64,000 bases of DNA from Trichoplusia ni (Eukaryota > Arthropoda > Insecta > Lepidoptera > Noctuidae), in assembly GCF_003590095.1 (NCBI RefSeq), contig NC_039498.1:1054001-1118000 (forward strand), written 5' to 3'. Shown here one piece after another: positions 11,176 through 22,838 of the stretch. Within the stretch, counting starts at the first letter, position 1; every line of letters begins with the position of its first letter. A model generated the notes under the pieces. The model worked only from the letters and a program-made list of their open reading frames with translations, was not told the origin of the DNA and ran no database searches. The translations under genes and the position numbers were made by a program.

Positions 11176-12276
11176 TTATGGTATATGATTGTTATACTTA
11201 ATAGTGGCATAGAATATAAAGCTTAGGGCCCTTGCTGTATATCTAGAAGAAGATGGTCGGACGAGGTCGATTTATTTTGTCATATCTCGACATTTTTAAC
11301 GGTTATAAAGAAGGAATTTATATTTCAATTTAACTATTTTTGCATTCTGGGACTTAATATGGTAACACTGTCTTAATTTAATAATTAGTTAAGAAAAGCT
11401 AGAAATAACTGTGAAGGCTTCACATATAAAATCAACAATACAAAAAACAAATTACTAAATTTTCTTGAAACTTAACTATTATAAGCATAGATCTTCTAAA
11501 TAACAGTCTAACTTACCCACAAGACCACAAAATCCTGAAATAAAACGTTAAAGTGTTACCATCATTAAAATTCAATGCAAAAATGTCTGCCTCGCTGATT
11601 GAAGTACACGGGAATGGGTCACGAACCCCGACGTATATGGCGTGTAACCCACTAAAATGGTAAAACGACATCGTTAGGCAGAAAATGTAAGTATTATGCA
11701 GTAAAATAAAAGTATAAAAAAATAAAAGAGAGATAAATGTATGGGTCTTTACATACAGGACTTGTATGTAAATGTTGACAGGCGTGCGCACTCGACGAGA
11801 GACGGACAGAGACTGATTTGAATTTTTGAATTTCGAACGCACGCTGCCGCGCAAGCGCATTGAATGGTGAATACTTAGGGTGGGTATGTTTTGTTGAGAC
11901 TTTTAAATTGTTTTATTTACATTTAACTTATCGTAATGTACATACATTATTTACGCTTTTTAAATGACATACCAATTATTTTTAAAATGTAAAATAATAT
12001 TTATAGTAAAGTTATTTAATTAACTAAGAGATTATTACTTTATAATAAATGATTCAGAGACGAGTTCAATATTGTTAATCGTTTTAATTGGTCGTAAGTA
12101 AATTAAACATTTGTTTTTGATACTATTACGTGATATTGCAAACTAAAACTTATCAATCAAATGATGGATCTGGATTTTTACAGTAGAAATCACAAATAAC
12201 AATCAATATTAGAAAAAAAGTACTTTACTTTCTTAGCTCCAATGCAACTAATACTTCTACCTAAACCTTTACAATA
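11176..12276. other. Unassigned interval
   Basis: Includes a 115-codon minus-strand frame (11513-11860) with no recognisable domain. It could be a terminal exon or chance; I see no splice context that supports a gene. Confidence 0.45.
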
Positions 12277-12587
12277 GGGATGATGACTGGGTATAAAAAA
12301 AAAAAATCTCATTAGTTCCTCAGTTAGATAATTGAAAAGTATGAGACACGTATGTTTTCCTTTTTCAGAAAAACTAGAATTGAAAGATTAACTGCTTTAA
12401 AGTAAAGGAGAGGGGGCTTGTGACGTAACGATAGAGTAAAATTCATACTCAATCGTGACGTCACGCGTAAGTTTCATTCACTGTAATGTGGTCAATTTAT
12501 GTTTGCGGGACAAATTAAAAAATACGTATCCATTATTCTACAAAATACTAAAAGACGGACACTGCAAAAAAAAAGAGTCATCGTCCC
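12277..12587. mobile_element. MITE with GGGATGATGAC ends and central TGACGTCA
   Basis: TIRs are GGGATGATGACT / GGGACGATGACT, flanked by TA on both sides (12275-12276 and 12588-12589). A central palindrome cgTGACGTCAcg lies at 12456-12463. An inverted copy of almost the same length is at 35040-35353, and a diverged one at 54150-54420. Overlapping 66-codon frames are not genes. Confidence 0.82.
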
Positions 12588-14651
12588 TATTAGGGATTTG
12601 TATATTACGCATCAATTTTTTTTTACATCTACAAATCTCACAAATTATATTTTAACTCAAATAATCTATTTCACTTCTTCTATAAATAAATATAGATAGA
12701 TCTATTTTTGCCAATATTGAATCATAGGTGTTATTAAAATATACTTTCTTCGTAAGTTTTCTTTATCCCGTTATTATGGTACCGTGTGGTGACACTACTA
12801 AGCTCAACGGCCATACTAGCATATCTCGGTCTTAACTATCTGAGGATCATGTCGTATTAGTTCACATTTTGCGGGCATATTGGTTCACGTTTAGAGGTGA
12901 GCCTCGATAGAGCTGCGCCTAGGAAGGTAATTCGAAAATATGTAGTTTAAGAGTTTCGTTAATAATATTTGTTTTAGATCAAATCATTTTTAACCTAGAC
13001 CTTCAGAATAAAACTCCTAATTTATTAATACTATGGTCATCCTAGGGGCAAAATGTAGGAATTGGTGTCTATATGATTAGAGAATCTAAGAGATGATCTT
13101 TTTTTAAGAAAAAAAAGTATTTTCTCTCGTATTTTTCCTCGATATTTCATTTTTATTGGTCCATCGGGTTTGGCATATTCATAGGAGACCGGTTTTCTGG
13201 TTTTACTCAAAGCAATATGACTCATGAATGGTCAAACTAGGTTATACTATGTGAATCAGTTAGTAGCTTCCGAGATGTCGCACTCACAATGCCGCACTTA
13301 TACTTAAACCTTGGTTACCGCCTTATTTCTTTCCGACCAATCCATAATACTTCTAGACTAAGTTCTAGAAGGTTTTTTCAGAAAGATAAACAATATTGCA
13401 GTTTCAGAATAGAATAATATTAAAATCTAAACAAAAAGGTTATCAAAATAAATAAACCAATAAAATATATCAGCCATTGTTTTATTTAATTTGCGTTTAT
13501 TTATTATTATGTTGTAGTCTATATAAACTCACCTCCTATGATCATTATTATGAAGCCATTTGTATTCATTTTATTAATTTTTATTTATTTATTTATTTTA
13601 AGGAACTAAACAATTGAAATATAATCTTCTGGACAATATTCTTTAAAATATCAACTGTGTTGCCATTATCGAAAAAAAAAACAATTCAAAATATCGAAGT
13701 TTTGTCCCATCCCTATTTGATATCTAACCTAGCATCGTATCATACAAATCCTGCAAGGTAAACATAATGAACGGTTATAAATAACAGCGTATATACGTAC
13801 ATGATATATTTATCATATCTGTACTCCTAGTTTTACTTGCGTACTTGGAATATATTGAAGTTTTGTTTTTATAGATTTCAAGTTACTTTTGAGACTAGAT
13901 AAGTATCTGACTAACAAGTGTTGCTATTTTTCTCCTCGCAGAGTCATTTGTCTTACGAAATTGTGTTAAATTGTGTATCAGGATTCTCTAGTTCACTTTT
14001 GAGACTAGATGAATACAGGGACAGTGGTAATAAACCTTTTTTGTTTTAACCGACTTTAAAGAGAAGGTCTTCAATTCGTCTACTTTGGAATGACTGGAAC
14101 GATTTTGTTGGTTTTTTTTTTCATTTAATGATTCGAAATAGCTGTCTTTTGGTCTCATAAAAATTCATCAAGGTAGGCTTAGTAGTTTTTTATTTGAAGT
14201 CGTTTGTACGTTTTTCTTGTTAAAACAATATAATTTGCTAACCTTAAAAAAATATATGTAGGATTTTTCTTATTAAAAACCGGTCAAATTCATAAAAACA
14301 CTAAACTGTCTATTTGACACGGTTGTCGAGGTACAGCATTTATACAGACGGATAGACAGCAGAGCCTCAGTACGGTAAAAAACCCTAAAAAGACGATTAT
14401 GTCATGACAGCCATTTAAATTACCCCTAATAAGGAAGCCAGAAGTATGTGTGACAATTACACATAATTTTCATGTAGCTGTTTGAACCATTTCACATTTT
14501 TTTCTTCTTAAAATGTTTGTTTATTTAATTAGCACCTCACTAACTTTCTCTATGGTATATTCCATAGAGAAACCACTCTACATTTTACGTCATAACACCT
14601 CTTTACCGGTTTGCCCTTAAAAGGTATGTTTATTAACACATTATGTAACTA
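12588..14651. other. Unassigned interval with one short hairpin
   Basis: No gene recognised. A perfect 11-bp stem with a 6-base loop lies at 14545-14572 (tttctctatgg / ccatagagaaa). Two 'ttttgagactagat' motifs near 13890 and 14000 are SINE-tail-like fragments. Confidence 0.45.
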
Positions 14652-14800
14652 CTAGCTGTTACCCGCGACTTCGTCCGCGTGGATAGAAGATATAAGTTAG
14701 GATTTTTTGATATCGAATTAGGTTTTAGAGTCCACGCAACTTCTGTACATATTTGTGTGATTATAGATTTTATATCCTCCTCAATGAATAAACTATCTAC
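14652..14800 (-). mobile_element. Lep1-type Helitron, 3' half
   Basis: The minus strand ends in CTAG (14652-14655), preceded by the expected GTCGCGGGTAACAG. The body is recognisable through the 'caatgaat' segment to about 14800. The 5' half is absent and the sequence passes into GTAC-rich DNA leading to the minisatellite. Confidence 0.7.
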
Positions 14801-14931
14801 GAAATGAAGAAACGTACCACCTCAGGTACTACTTCAACCTGATATACTGTACTACACCCTCATTTAGTACTGCTACCTGCTCTGCTGGTACCTTCATATA
14901 CTTTCATGGTACTTACTGTAGTACAGTAAAA

Positions 14932-15440
14932 TATTATGAAGGTACCTGAAGAAAACCGCAAGTACTTACCATCTGACACCAAGTACTTACCATCCAACCC
15001 CAAGTACTTACCATCCGACACCAAGTACTTACCATCCAACACCAAGTACTTACCATCCAACACCAAGTACTTACCATCCAACACCAAGTAATTACCATCC
15101 AACACCAAGTACTTACCATCCAACACCAAGTACTTACCATCCAACACCAAGTACTTACCATCCAACACCAAGTACTTACCATCGAACACCAAGTACTTAC
15201 CATCCAACACCAAGTACTTACCATCCAACACCAAGTACTTACCAACCAACACCAAGTACTTACCATCCAACACCAAGTACTTACCATCCAACACCAAGTA
15301 CTTACCATCCAACACTAAGTACTTACCATCCGACACCAAGTACTTACCATCCGACACCAAGTACTTACCATCCAACACTAAGTACTTACCATCCGACACC
15401 AAGTACTTACCATCCAACACTAAGTACTTACCATCCAACC
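14932..15440. repeat. 21-bp minisatellite, 24 units
   Basis: The unit is close to accaagtacttaccatccaac (21 bp) and contains the palindrome AAGTACTT. About 24 units are nearly identical, with scattered single-base variants. Because 21 is a multiple of 3 and the unit has no stop in two minus-strand frames, it opens frames of 192 and 124 codons, (DGKYLVL)n and (MVSTWCW)n. I treat these as by-products. Confidence 0.93.
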
Positions 15441-15606
15441 CCTGTTAAATAGTCCATTCATCGAGGAAGGTTATAGGCTATATACTATCACGCTGCGACT
15501 AATAGGAGCGAAGATACAATGGAAAATGTGGAAAAAACAGAGCAGATATCAATCATAACTTATAATATCTTCTAACCACGCGGACGAAGTCGCGGGCAAC
15601 AGCTAG
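15441..15606 (+). mobile_element. Lep1-type Helitron, 3' half
   Basis: The plus-strand copy resumes inside the element (aatagtccattcatcgagg) and ends GTCGCGGGCAACAGCTAG at 15606. Its 5' half is missing, or replaced by the minisatellite. The sequence 'cctcaggtactact' near 14820 may be a remnant of it. Confidence 0.8.
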
Positions 15607-16784
15607 TTAAAAATATTTAAAAACCGTATGTTATTTACACGTGACTCCATATTGCCATATTGTCGTCAGGTTACCTCCTAGTCGCGCCTAAAGAAGTTTA
15701 ACTTCAGAATATTACAGACGAATTGACAACCTTCCCCTTTTCAAAGTCGGTTGAGAACTCCTTACATTTCTGTCTCAACATCAAAACTCTTACTACATAC
15801 CTTTGTAATGCGGTATTTCAGTAACACTGTGTTGTCACTACGGCGGTACTATAGGTACATTCTTGTCACTTATCATAGACACCCATTAGACGTACTAATG
15901 ACATGCGCACACGTGCGTTCTAAAGGGGTGTTCACATTACTTGTTAAAAGATTTTAAAGATGTGTTTGGTTGATTATTAACTAGGTGTAATAAATTGAAT
16001 TATAAATGGCGGACTTGCACGTGAAAACGTACTTTATCTAAGACTATTTCATCGCAAAATTTTAATTGTTTCTTATTCTACCTGTATACCAAATTTAATG
16101 GAAATCGGTCAAGTCGTTTCGGCTTTAAGACAAGACAGAAACACACGAACATTCTTTTGCATTTATATGTGATTGTAAAATAAATAATTCATTAAGGTAA
16201 GAAAAATAGTTTAGTTGCGATCTGTAATTTTTCTGCATAAATAATATTTTTTAAGAACAAAAACATACAGACCGATTTTAAGGGTTAAAATGAACAACCT
16301 CCTTTTTTTAAAGTAGGTTGAAAATACGTAATATCCACTAACAAGTGACAACTATATTTACACTCGAAACAAGTCTGAAACATCTCCAAAACGGCTAGCC
16401 CCTAATACGTAAAACAAACGTCTGTCGGCGCCTCTTTAGCGCGTGAGGACTACTCAATCGACTCCTGCGCATATTTAGTTAACGAAGTGGTATATTTAGA
16501 GTTGTCCATCTTTGAGACATCATGATGTACTACTTAGTTCGGAGCAGAGTAAGTTTTTAAATGGTACATGATTTTAACCGACGGTTTGAGGAGGGTAATG
16601 GTTTTTGAGCGTATGTAAATTTCGAGTTTTTAGCACGCCTATACTATAAACGGCTAGATTTTTTTAATGTTTCGTACCCAAATAGTAAAAACGAAACGCT
16701 TTTACTAAGGCTCTCCTGTTTGTCCGTCCGTCTAGTACCAGGCTGCATCTCATGTTCTGTGATAGGTTTTTTTTTTTCTTCAGC
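15607..16784. other. Unassigned interval
   Basis: No supported gene. Near 16090-16160 'aaatttaatggaaatcggtc' resembles the internal phrase of type 2 or type 3 Helitrons, but I cannot set boundaries. Confidence 0.4.
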
Positions 16785-16925
16785 CGTTACTTTCCCACTG
16801 CAGGGCAAAGGCCTCCCTTAGATTCTTCCACTCTGTCCGGTCTATTGCTTTTGCCATCCACTGTTTGTGGTGTGCATCCAGTTCGTCGCGCCATCTCATT
16901 CGAGGCCGTCCTCGTCGCCGTTGTG
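16785..16925 (-). pseudogene. LINE reverse-transcriptase ORF, C-terminal relic
   Basis: The minus strand translates without interruption to a fragment with GRPRMRWRDELD, then AIDRTEWKNLREAFALQW. This is the conserved C-terminal end of non-LTR retrotransposon ORFs of the RTE/CR1-like kind. The rest of the ORF is absent, as expected for a 5'-truncated insertion. The plus-strand 60-codon frame is its shadow. Confidence 0.75.
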
Positions 16926-17019
16926 ATAGCTTGACAATAGAATTTTCAAAGAGGATTATTTTAGTTTCAGCTAGAATAAAAATTGAAACAGGTCAATAGC
17001 GGACTCATATTGGAGTATC

Positions 17020-17165
17020 ACAGTAAAAAGAAAAAGGGGTACAGTGATTTTACATCTCGTGTGACGTAACTTACCAGTACCTACGCTCTTTACTCGCCGT
17101 TACTACTACACATTTTATCATCTGCGTTAATCTTTCTACGCGGGGGGTTTACAAACATACAACTC
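17020..17165 (+). mobile_element. CRE-type MITE fragment
   Basis: It aligns with 3300-3430 and 48240-48370 around gtgtgacgtaacttaccagtac. The central palindrome has one change here (TGACGTAA). The ends are not found. Confidence 0.5.
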
Positions 17166-17282
17166 ACATGCACAAAGACATCCAGACTCAGAACAAGCAT
17201 TTGTCGATCACACAAATGCTTGTCCTCGACGCGCACAGTGGGTTTGGCGTGGTGACCTCAACCACTCGGCTATCCGTGCAGT
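17147..17282 (-). repeat. tRNA-derived SINE, family A
   Basis: On the minus strand the A-box segment 'gatagccgagtggttgaggt' is present. The B-box region is deleted, and the body 'gaatgcttgtcc...gagtctggatgtctttgtgc' follows. Confidence 0.7.
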
Positions 17283-17286
17283 CAAT

Positions 17287-17356
17287 CGGACCAGTGGTTT
17301 CGAAACCTATTCGTGTCAAACAAACAAATCTTTCCCCTTTATAATATTAGTATAGA
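17287..17356 (-). mobile_element. Lep1-type Helitron, 5' end fragment
   Basis: The minus strand starts with TCTATACTAATATTATAAAG and retains the 'tttgtttgtttgacacg' and 'aaaccactggtcc' segments. The remainder is missing. Confidence 0.6.
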
Positions 17357-17719
17357 TTAAGATATAAACCATGTTCTTTCATACATCTCATTCCACAGCA
17401 TCTCATTTTCTCATCATGACACTTGAAATAAGCTCGACTCGCAAAGTAGCGAGTAATGTCTTAAAATTATACGTTTCACTTCATTACTTAATATAGGTTT
17501 AAAGATTGGGTGTACGTAAAGCTATAATATAACTTTTAGCGCACCGTTCTCGACTGCTTCAAGATGATTTTTGCAGAAATACTGGGTTTGTTAACAAGTG
17601 CTAATTCTACTACTATCAAAATAAGTGCTAATACAGACACTTATCACCTTTAAAAAACTGGTAAAAGACCATAATAAACACTGGTAATAAACACTGATTA
17701 TCTGATTATTGTATGTATT
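17357..17719. other. Unassigned interval
   Basis: No gene or named repeat recognised. Confidence 0.5.
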
Positions 17720-17955
17720 CATTTTATTTCTTATTTCTATGTTATGTATGTTTATGTATACCTCTACATGTTTTTAACAATAGTGCACCACCTACCTCTG
17801 TACATACTGACAATTTTCCTGTCCATCCAAAGGTTGTCTGGAGGATATCGCTTTTAGCGATAAGACCGCCATTGTAACCTTACACTGTATGTATTAAGAA
17901 TCACTGCTGTAATTCCATGGTGTACAATAAAGAATATTCTAATCTAATCTAATCT
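17720..17955 (+). repeat. LINE 3' UTR with hairpin and (TCTAA)n tail
   Basis: The sequence has the phrase 'ggttgtctggaggatatcgc', a small hairpin ATCGCTTTTAGCGAT, then 'aagaccgccattgtaac', an AATAAAG signal and a (TCTAA)n tail. This fits the 3' end of a CR1/Jockey-like LINE. The coding part is absent. Confidence 0.65.
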
Positions 17956-19272
17956 ACTGTCTACTGTCCGTTCAATTTAAATGTTTAATTGATCTGGCAA
18001 GTCTAAGTCACGAAAAGGAATGTCACTCCTATACCGTTGAAGTTTTGTGACAATAATGTTATAAGATAATAAATAGATACAAAAAAAAAACGCAATGGAG
18101 ATTAGATTAGCAGTCGTTCAATTCAATAACATAGAAAAATTTGAATCCAAACAGCCTGGAAGACATTAATAACAGTGAAACTAAAATTATATAACAGAAA
18201 GCCACTGTCCGTCAGTTTTCAAGGATCAGACTAAACTGCTAAGCCAATTTTAATAAAAACTGCAATTTGCATAGTTCAAACTGTTAAAAGAGTTTAGACT
18301 TTTTTAAATATTGAAAACATTTTATGTGCTACCTAAACGCGGACGAAACCAAGTTGCCAATTAAGATTGACAAACAAAAAATATCGCTAAGCATCAAGTG
18401 TAACCGATCTTAATATTCCATGAAACTCAATTTACATCGAGAATCAAAATTACATGCGATAGGAGTTATTTTAGGTAATTATTATTTTATTATAATAAAA
18501 TGGCGTCTTTGAGTCATTTTGCGAGATATTATTATCATATTAGACCTTAAATGTACTGTAAAAGGTTTAACTGAGTTACGCATTAATGTACTTACAGATA
18601 ATGTCCTTTAATTTTGTATGTCTTTGGCATACGGGTACCCTTCAGCTCAACAAATTATAGACAAAATTAATTTATTGTGCGCGCAAGCAGAACTTTCAAC
18701 AAACAGTGTAAGCAGTACGATTTTGACCCATTTATTACTAGCGTGGCCGTAGTCAGAAGACTCCTAAGCCTTGATTTTTTCAAAAACGAATAATTGTTAA
18801 ATAATTATTACTAGTAAGAAGTTTTCAGTTCCTATACTTATTTTTGACATTCTTATATGTATGTTTTCAACAATGTGTCATTTTTGTAATGCACCTATCA
18901 ATGGGGCAATCGTACTAATGTGAATTATCCTTTACCATATTAAGATATGTACGCAGTTTTTATTTTTTATGTTGTTTCCTGTTCACAAAATGTTCACTTG
19001 AGTTTTTTGTTGTTTCTGGCTCTAAACGTGAGGACTTGTAATTGGCTTACTGTTTGTTCTTCCATTATTATCCTGTTTTTATTAGCTGTTAGTCCTCCAT
19101 ATTTATTAAATAAATAAATAAATAAATATTTATACAGTTTTTTTCTTGCTAAATAAAATTGTGTAGCTTTTGCGAGTGGATTCATTATTATTGTTAAAAT
19201 AGTGCATTTTTTTAACGTTTGACTAAATAATTTCGGAGCGAAGTGTAACTGTTTCACTTACCTATAAATTAA
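17956..19272. other. Unassigned interval
   Basis: AT-rich. The 87-codon minus-strand frame at 18994-19257 includes an (AAAT)n-derived stretch (YLFIYLFNKYG) and is not supported as a gene. Confidence 0.5.
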
Positions 19273-19525
19273 CGGGCCTGTTGGTCTAGTGGTTAGTGAC
19301 CCTGACTGCTATACCGGAGGTCGTTGGTTCGATTCCCACCCAGGACAAATGTTTGTGTGATGAGCACGATCATTTGTTCTGTGTCTCGGTGTAATTTATA
19401 TATATATTATGTATGTATTTAGAAATATATAAGTATGTTTATCAGTTGTCTAGTACTCACAATACAAGCTCTGCTTAGTTTGAGACTAGATGACGTTGTG
19501 TGAAAAGTTGTGGAATATATAAAAA
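19273..19525 (+). repeat. tRNA-derived SINE, family B, full length
   Basis: The tRNA-like head is 'ggcctgttggtctagtggttagtg...ggttcgattcccaccc'. The body follows with 'gtgtgatgagcacgatcat' and 'gtgtctcggtgtaattt', then 'atcagttgtctagtactca' and 'gactagatgacgttgtgtg'. It closely matches 31169-31425. Confidence 0.82.
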
Positions 19526-19528
19526 AAA

Positions 19529-19814
19529 CTAGCTGACCCAGCAAACGTGGTTTTGCCTGATAAATTATATCTAGTTGGATGTATTTTTAATGCTACATTA
19601 TAAAAAAGTAAAAACAAAAAATTTCGTCCAAAAAATAAAAAAATAAATTTTACTGTGGGCAACCCTTGTCACTTAGGGGTATGAAAAATATGTGATGATG
19701 TTGTTCTATTCTCAGTCCTACCAAATATGTATACAAAATTTCATAAGAATCGGTCGAACCGTTTCGGAGGAGTACGGTAACTAACATCGTGACACAGGAA
19801 TTTTATATATTAGA
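19529..19814 (-). mobile_element. Helitron-like element, type 3
   Basis: The minus strand runs from TTCTAATATATAAAATTCC and 'tgtgtcacgatgttagttac' to 'gtttgctgggtcagCTAG'. The same family occurs at 31432-31708 in the opposite orientation, in both cases just after a family B SINE. Confidence 0.78.
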
Positions 19815-20220
19815 AGAATATCTCACAGCTAAAAAGAATCTTCTCATTTTTGACTGAAAAAGAGTTCTTATTTAAACTTTTTATTTCGTATTCACAAGGT
19901 TCTGATACCGATATTTTAAGCAACCAAACATTATTTCAGTTATCTTTTAAAAGCTTTTAACTTGAAACTAATAAATAATAACATACTTGAGATTTTAAAA
20001 GGTAACTTATATTTAGGGGTGACTTAACCCCTTGGTACTACAAATAAAACGGGTTCTGTTCTGATGTGACTTTGGATATAAGTGTGCCAGGGTTAAGAAA
20101 AAAACAGTTTAAGTGCTGGTAGGACTAGCGATAATAATAGGCTAAAGAAAAATAAATCGGTTGCTAAACAAATTCATGACCTTAACAAGCGTTGCTTAAC
20201 CTCAATCTTTACTTTTAGAG
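19815..20220. other. Unassigned interval
   Basis: No gene or repeat recognised. Confidence 0.5.
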
Positions 20221-20423
20221 TCCTACTATCGAAAGTTTGTATGTATGTATGTATGGATGTTTGTTCCTCTTTCACGCAAAAACCGCTAAACAGATTTAGA
20301 CGAAACTTGGTACACAGATAGTTTATAACCAGGATTAACACATAGGATAGTGTTTATCCCGATTTCTTGTTCCTGTGGGAACATTTTCGATTTGTAGTGG
20401 GCAGGCCCGCGGGCAACAGCTAG
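20221..20423 (+). mobile_element. Helitron-like element, type 2
   Basis: Starts TCCTACTATCGAAAGTTTGT (the usual AATATTATAAACG segment is deleted). It continues 'tttcacgcaaaaaccgctaa', 'cacataggatagtgtttatc', and ends in the hairpin gcccgcgggc followed by AACAGCTAG. Confidence 0.85.
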
Positions 20424-20710
20424 TCTATACTAATATATAAAGCTGAAGAGTATGTTTGTTTGTCTGAACGCGAAAATTTTTTTTCAATTTGGACCAGTAG
20501 TTCCTGAGATTAGCTCAGGAACTACTGGTCCAAATTGAAAAAATATTTTTGTGTTGAATAGACCATTCATCGAGGAAGACTTTAGGCTATAAACCATCGC
20601 GCTGCGACTAATAGGAGCGAAGATACAATGGAAAATGTGAAAAACAGGGCAGGTATAAATCATAACTTATATCTTCTACCCACGGGGACGAAGTCGCAGG
20701 CAACAGTTAA
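20424..20710 (+). mobile_element. Lep1-type Helitron with internal fold-back
   Basis: It begins immediately after the previous CTAG (CTAG|TCTATAC). A 29-bp segment is inverted and duplicated, forming a palindrome (20480-20542). The 3' terminus has decayed to GTTAA. Confidence 0.82.
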
Positions 20711-21151
20711 TGTAAAATAAAATGAAAATTTCAACAGTCTAGTTGCTAACAATCAGTATTCTTTTGTTGATAATACATTTGTAACAGTACAAAAACACAA
20801 TTACCTCCTCAAATGTTTTCTCCCAATAAAAATAAAACTAATGGAAGGCTAATATCCCTTAAACGATCAAAGGCACCCTAAGTATAATATAATTGTGAGA
20901 AATGTAACGGAATTTGAACCTTGAGTCTATTGTAATAGGAGTTTTCACAAGAATTTTGAAATTAAAGAATAGAAATTGAAATAAGTAGGATATATACACT
21001 CGAATAAATGAAATAAGTATAGGAATATTGAAGTAGTTGACAATTTTGAAAGGGAAATTGTTTATTTAATATTTTGGGGAGGGTGGAAGATAGTTTCGGT
21101 ATATAGATATAAGATACTGATTGCTATAGCTATAGGCTAAGGAAATGTAAA
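20711..21151. other. Unassigned interval
   Basis: AT-rich spacer between Helitron copies; no feature supported. Confidence 0.5.
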
Positions 21152-21400
21152 TCTATACTAATATATAAAGCTGAAGAGTTTGTTTGTTTGAACGCGCTAA
21201 TCTCAGGAACTACTGCTCCAAATTGAAAAAATATTTTTGTGTTGAATAGACCATTCATCGAGGAAGGCTTTAGGCTATAAACCATCACGCTGCGACTAAT
21301 AGGAACGAAGATACAATGAAAAAAGTGAAAAAAACAGGGCAGGTATAAATCATAACTTATATCTTCTACCCACGGGGACGAAGTCGCGGGCAACAGCTAG
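21152..21400 (+). mobile_element. Lep1-type Helitron, complete
   Basis: Ends are TCTATACTAATATATAAAGC and GTCGCGGGCAACAGCTAG. It carries the intact antisense frame starting MPATSSPWVEDISYDLYL that is shared by several copies. Confidence 0.9.
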
Positions 21401-21437
21401 TATTGAATATGATTTTTATTACTGCACTTTAATATCC

Positions 21438-21611
21438 TGCTAATATTATAAACGTGAAAGTTTGTTGTTATGGATGGACGTTTGTTATTCTTTCAGCTCA
21501 AATCTACTAAACGGAATTGGACGAAATTTTGTACACAGATAATTTATCTTCTGGATTAACACATAGGATAGCTTTTCGATTAATAGCGGGCGGAGCCGCT
21601 GCTACAGCTGA
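21438..21611 (+). mobile_element. Helitron-like element, type 2, diverged
   Basis: It has 'ctgctaatattataaacg' and 'gaaagtttgttgttatgg', 'cacataggatagctttt', and ends 'gcggagccgctgctacagctga', in which the CTAG has mutated. Confidence 0.65.
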
Positions 21612-21912
21612 TGTAAAATACGAAGTAAAATTTCAATTCATAAAAAATGTACGATATGACTTTCACACAAAAAACATGTTTATGAACTAGTCAAAATAAT
21701 TATCAAATTCGATTCAGAAGTTCCAAAGATTACCGGAACACAATTACAGAAACTTTACTTCTTTATTATAAGTGACGATTAATTTTCAGAAAATTCAATC
21801 AAAATAATTATCAGAAAACAAACAAATTAATATTTCAATAGCCAAAGCAAACGGCCAAAAGTAGACACAGTGGCAACATATACCCACATCTTAATGTAAC
21901 ATCATAACAATT

Positions 21913-21963
21913 GTGGGAGCGAGATAGCGCTATATACGGTGTAAAGTGGCGTCTCTCTTTCAC
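21913..21963. repeat. 51-bp imperfect palindrome, copy 1 of 3
   Basis: It starts GTGGGAGCGAGATAGCGC and ends TCTCTCTTTCAC. The two halves are imperfect inverted copies. Matching 49-51-bp sequences are at 51550-51600 and 62159-62207 with unrelated flanks. Confidence 0.6.
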
Positions 21964-22389
21964 ATCTACTATATTACTTTGAGACGTGGTGGTAGACCCT
22001 CAGGTAAGTATAAGTCAGGTGGACAGGTAAATGACACGGGAGTCGGGATGCTGAGTGCGCTCTACTTAGGACTATGAGAACTGAGAACAATCTTAAATCT
22101 TAAATGATGCATGGAATGACGAATGGTATAGTTCACCATGCCAAAACCTTTGTGCGTGATGTGTGATGATGTGTCGTGGGTTCGATCTCAGCATGTGATG
22201 ATTGTTTTAGTTGTTTTTGGGCAAGTATGTTTTTGAAACGCACTGCTAGAAAAGGATTGAATTAAGCAGAGTTGGAGTCGTTAAAATATGTGGAGTATAA
22301 AAATGTGGCGAATCGAAATTATTATTTTGGGTTTGGAAATCTATTCAAGAACAACCGTTGTAATATTTCAATAACGGTTAAAACAGCCA
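21964..22389. other. Unassigned interval
   Basis: A weak B-box-like 'gggttcgatctcagca' at about 22179-22194 suggests a decayed SINE head; nothing else is recognised. Confidence 0.4.
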
Positions 22390-22590
22390 TTATCATCATC
22401 ATCAGGGCCTTTTCCCAACTATATTTTGGTCGGTCAGTCTAACCGGATTCAGCTAAGTACCAGTGTTTCACAAGGAGCGACTGCCTATCTGACCTCCTCA
22501 AACCAGTAACATGGGCAACACGATACCCCTTAGTCAGACTGGTTGTCAAGCTTCTGACTACCTGTAACGACTGTCAAAGTTGTAGTATTA
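22390..22590 (-). repeat. 5S-derived SINE, 3' two-thirds
   Basis: The minus strand carries 'gacagtcgttacaggtagtc', 'ggggtatcgtgttgccc', 'aggcagtcgctccttgt' and a (GAT)n tail. The promoter region is missing. Confidence 0.75.
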
Positions 22591-22610
22591 GTTTCACGAA
22601 ATTAGAATAA

Positions 22611-22838
22611 TCTATACTAATGTATAAGCCTGAAGAGTTTGTTTGTTTGAACGCGCTAATCTCAAAACTACTGGTTCAAATTCAAAAAATATATTTTTGT
22701 TTTGAATAGATCATTCATCGAGGAAGGTTTTAGGCTAAACACCATCAAGCTGTGACTACTAGAAGCGAAGATACAATGGAAAATGTGGAAAAAACGGGGA
22801 AAATTATACACGCGGACGAAGTCGCGGGCAACAGCTAG
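22611..22838 (+). mobile_element. Lep1-type Helitron with internal deletion
   Basis: It starts TCTATACTAATGTATAAGCC and ends GCAACAGCTAG at 22838. The segment normally before the 3' end is shortened. Confidence 0.82.

Noticed and set aside
11513..11860. 115-codon minus-strand frame
   Set aside because: No recognisable domain, biased hydrophobic low-complexity composition, and no supporting splice or repeat evidence.
14860..15438. 192-codon minus-strand frame with a (DGKYLVL)n repeat
   Set aside because: It is produced by a 21-bp minisatellite whose period is a multiple of three. A second frame is equally open, and there is no signal peptide, splice context or non-repeat domain.
14932..15440. 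CRISPR-like regular repeats
   Set aside because: The units are contiguous without unique spacers, and the genome is eukaryotic.
19273..19346. A tRNA gene (also at 31169, 485 and 1815-1886)
   Set aside because: The A and B boxes are present but the acceptor stems do not pair, and each is followed by a shared SINE body.
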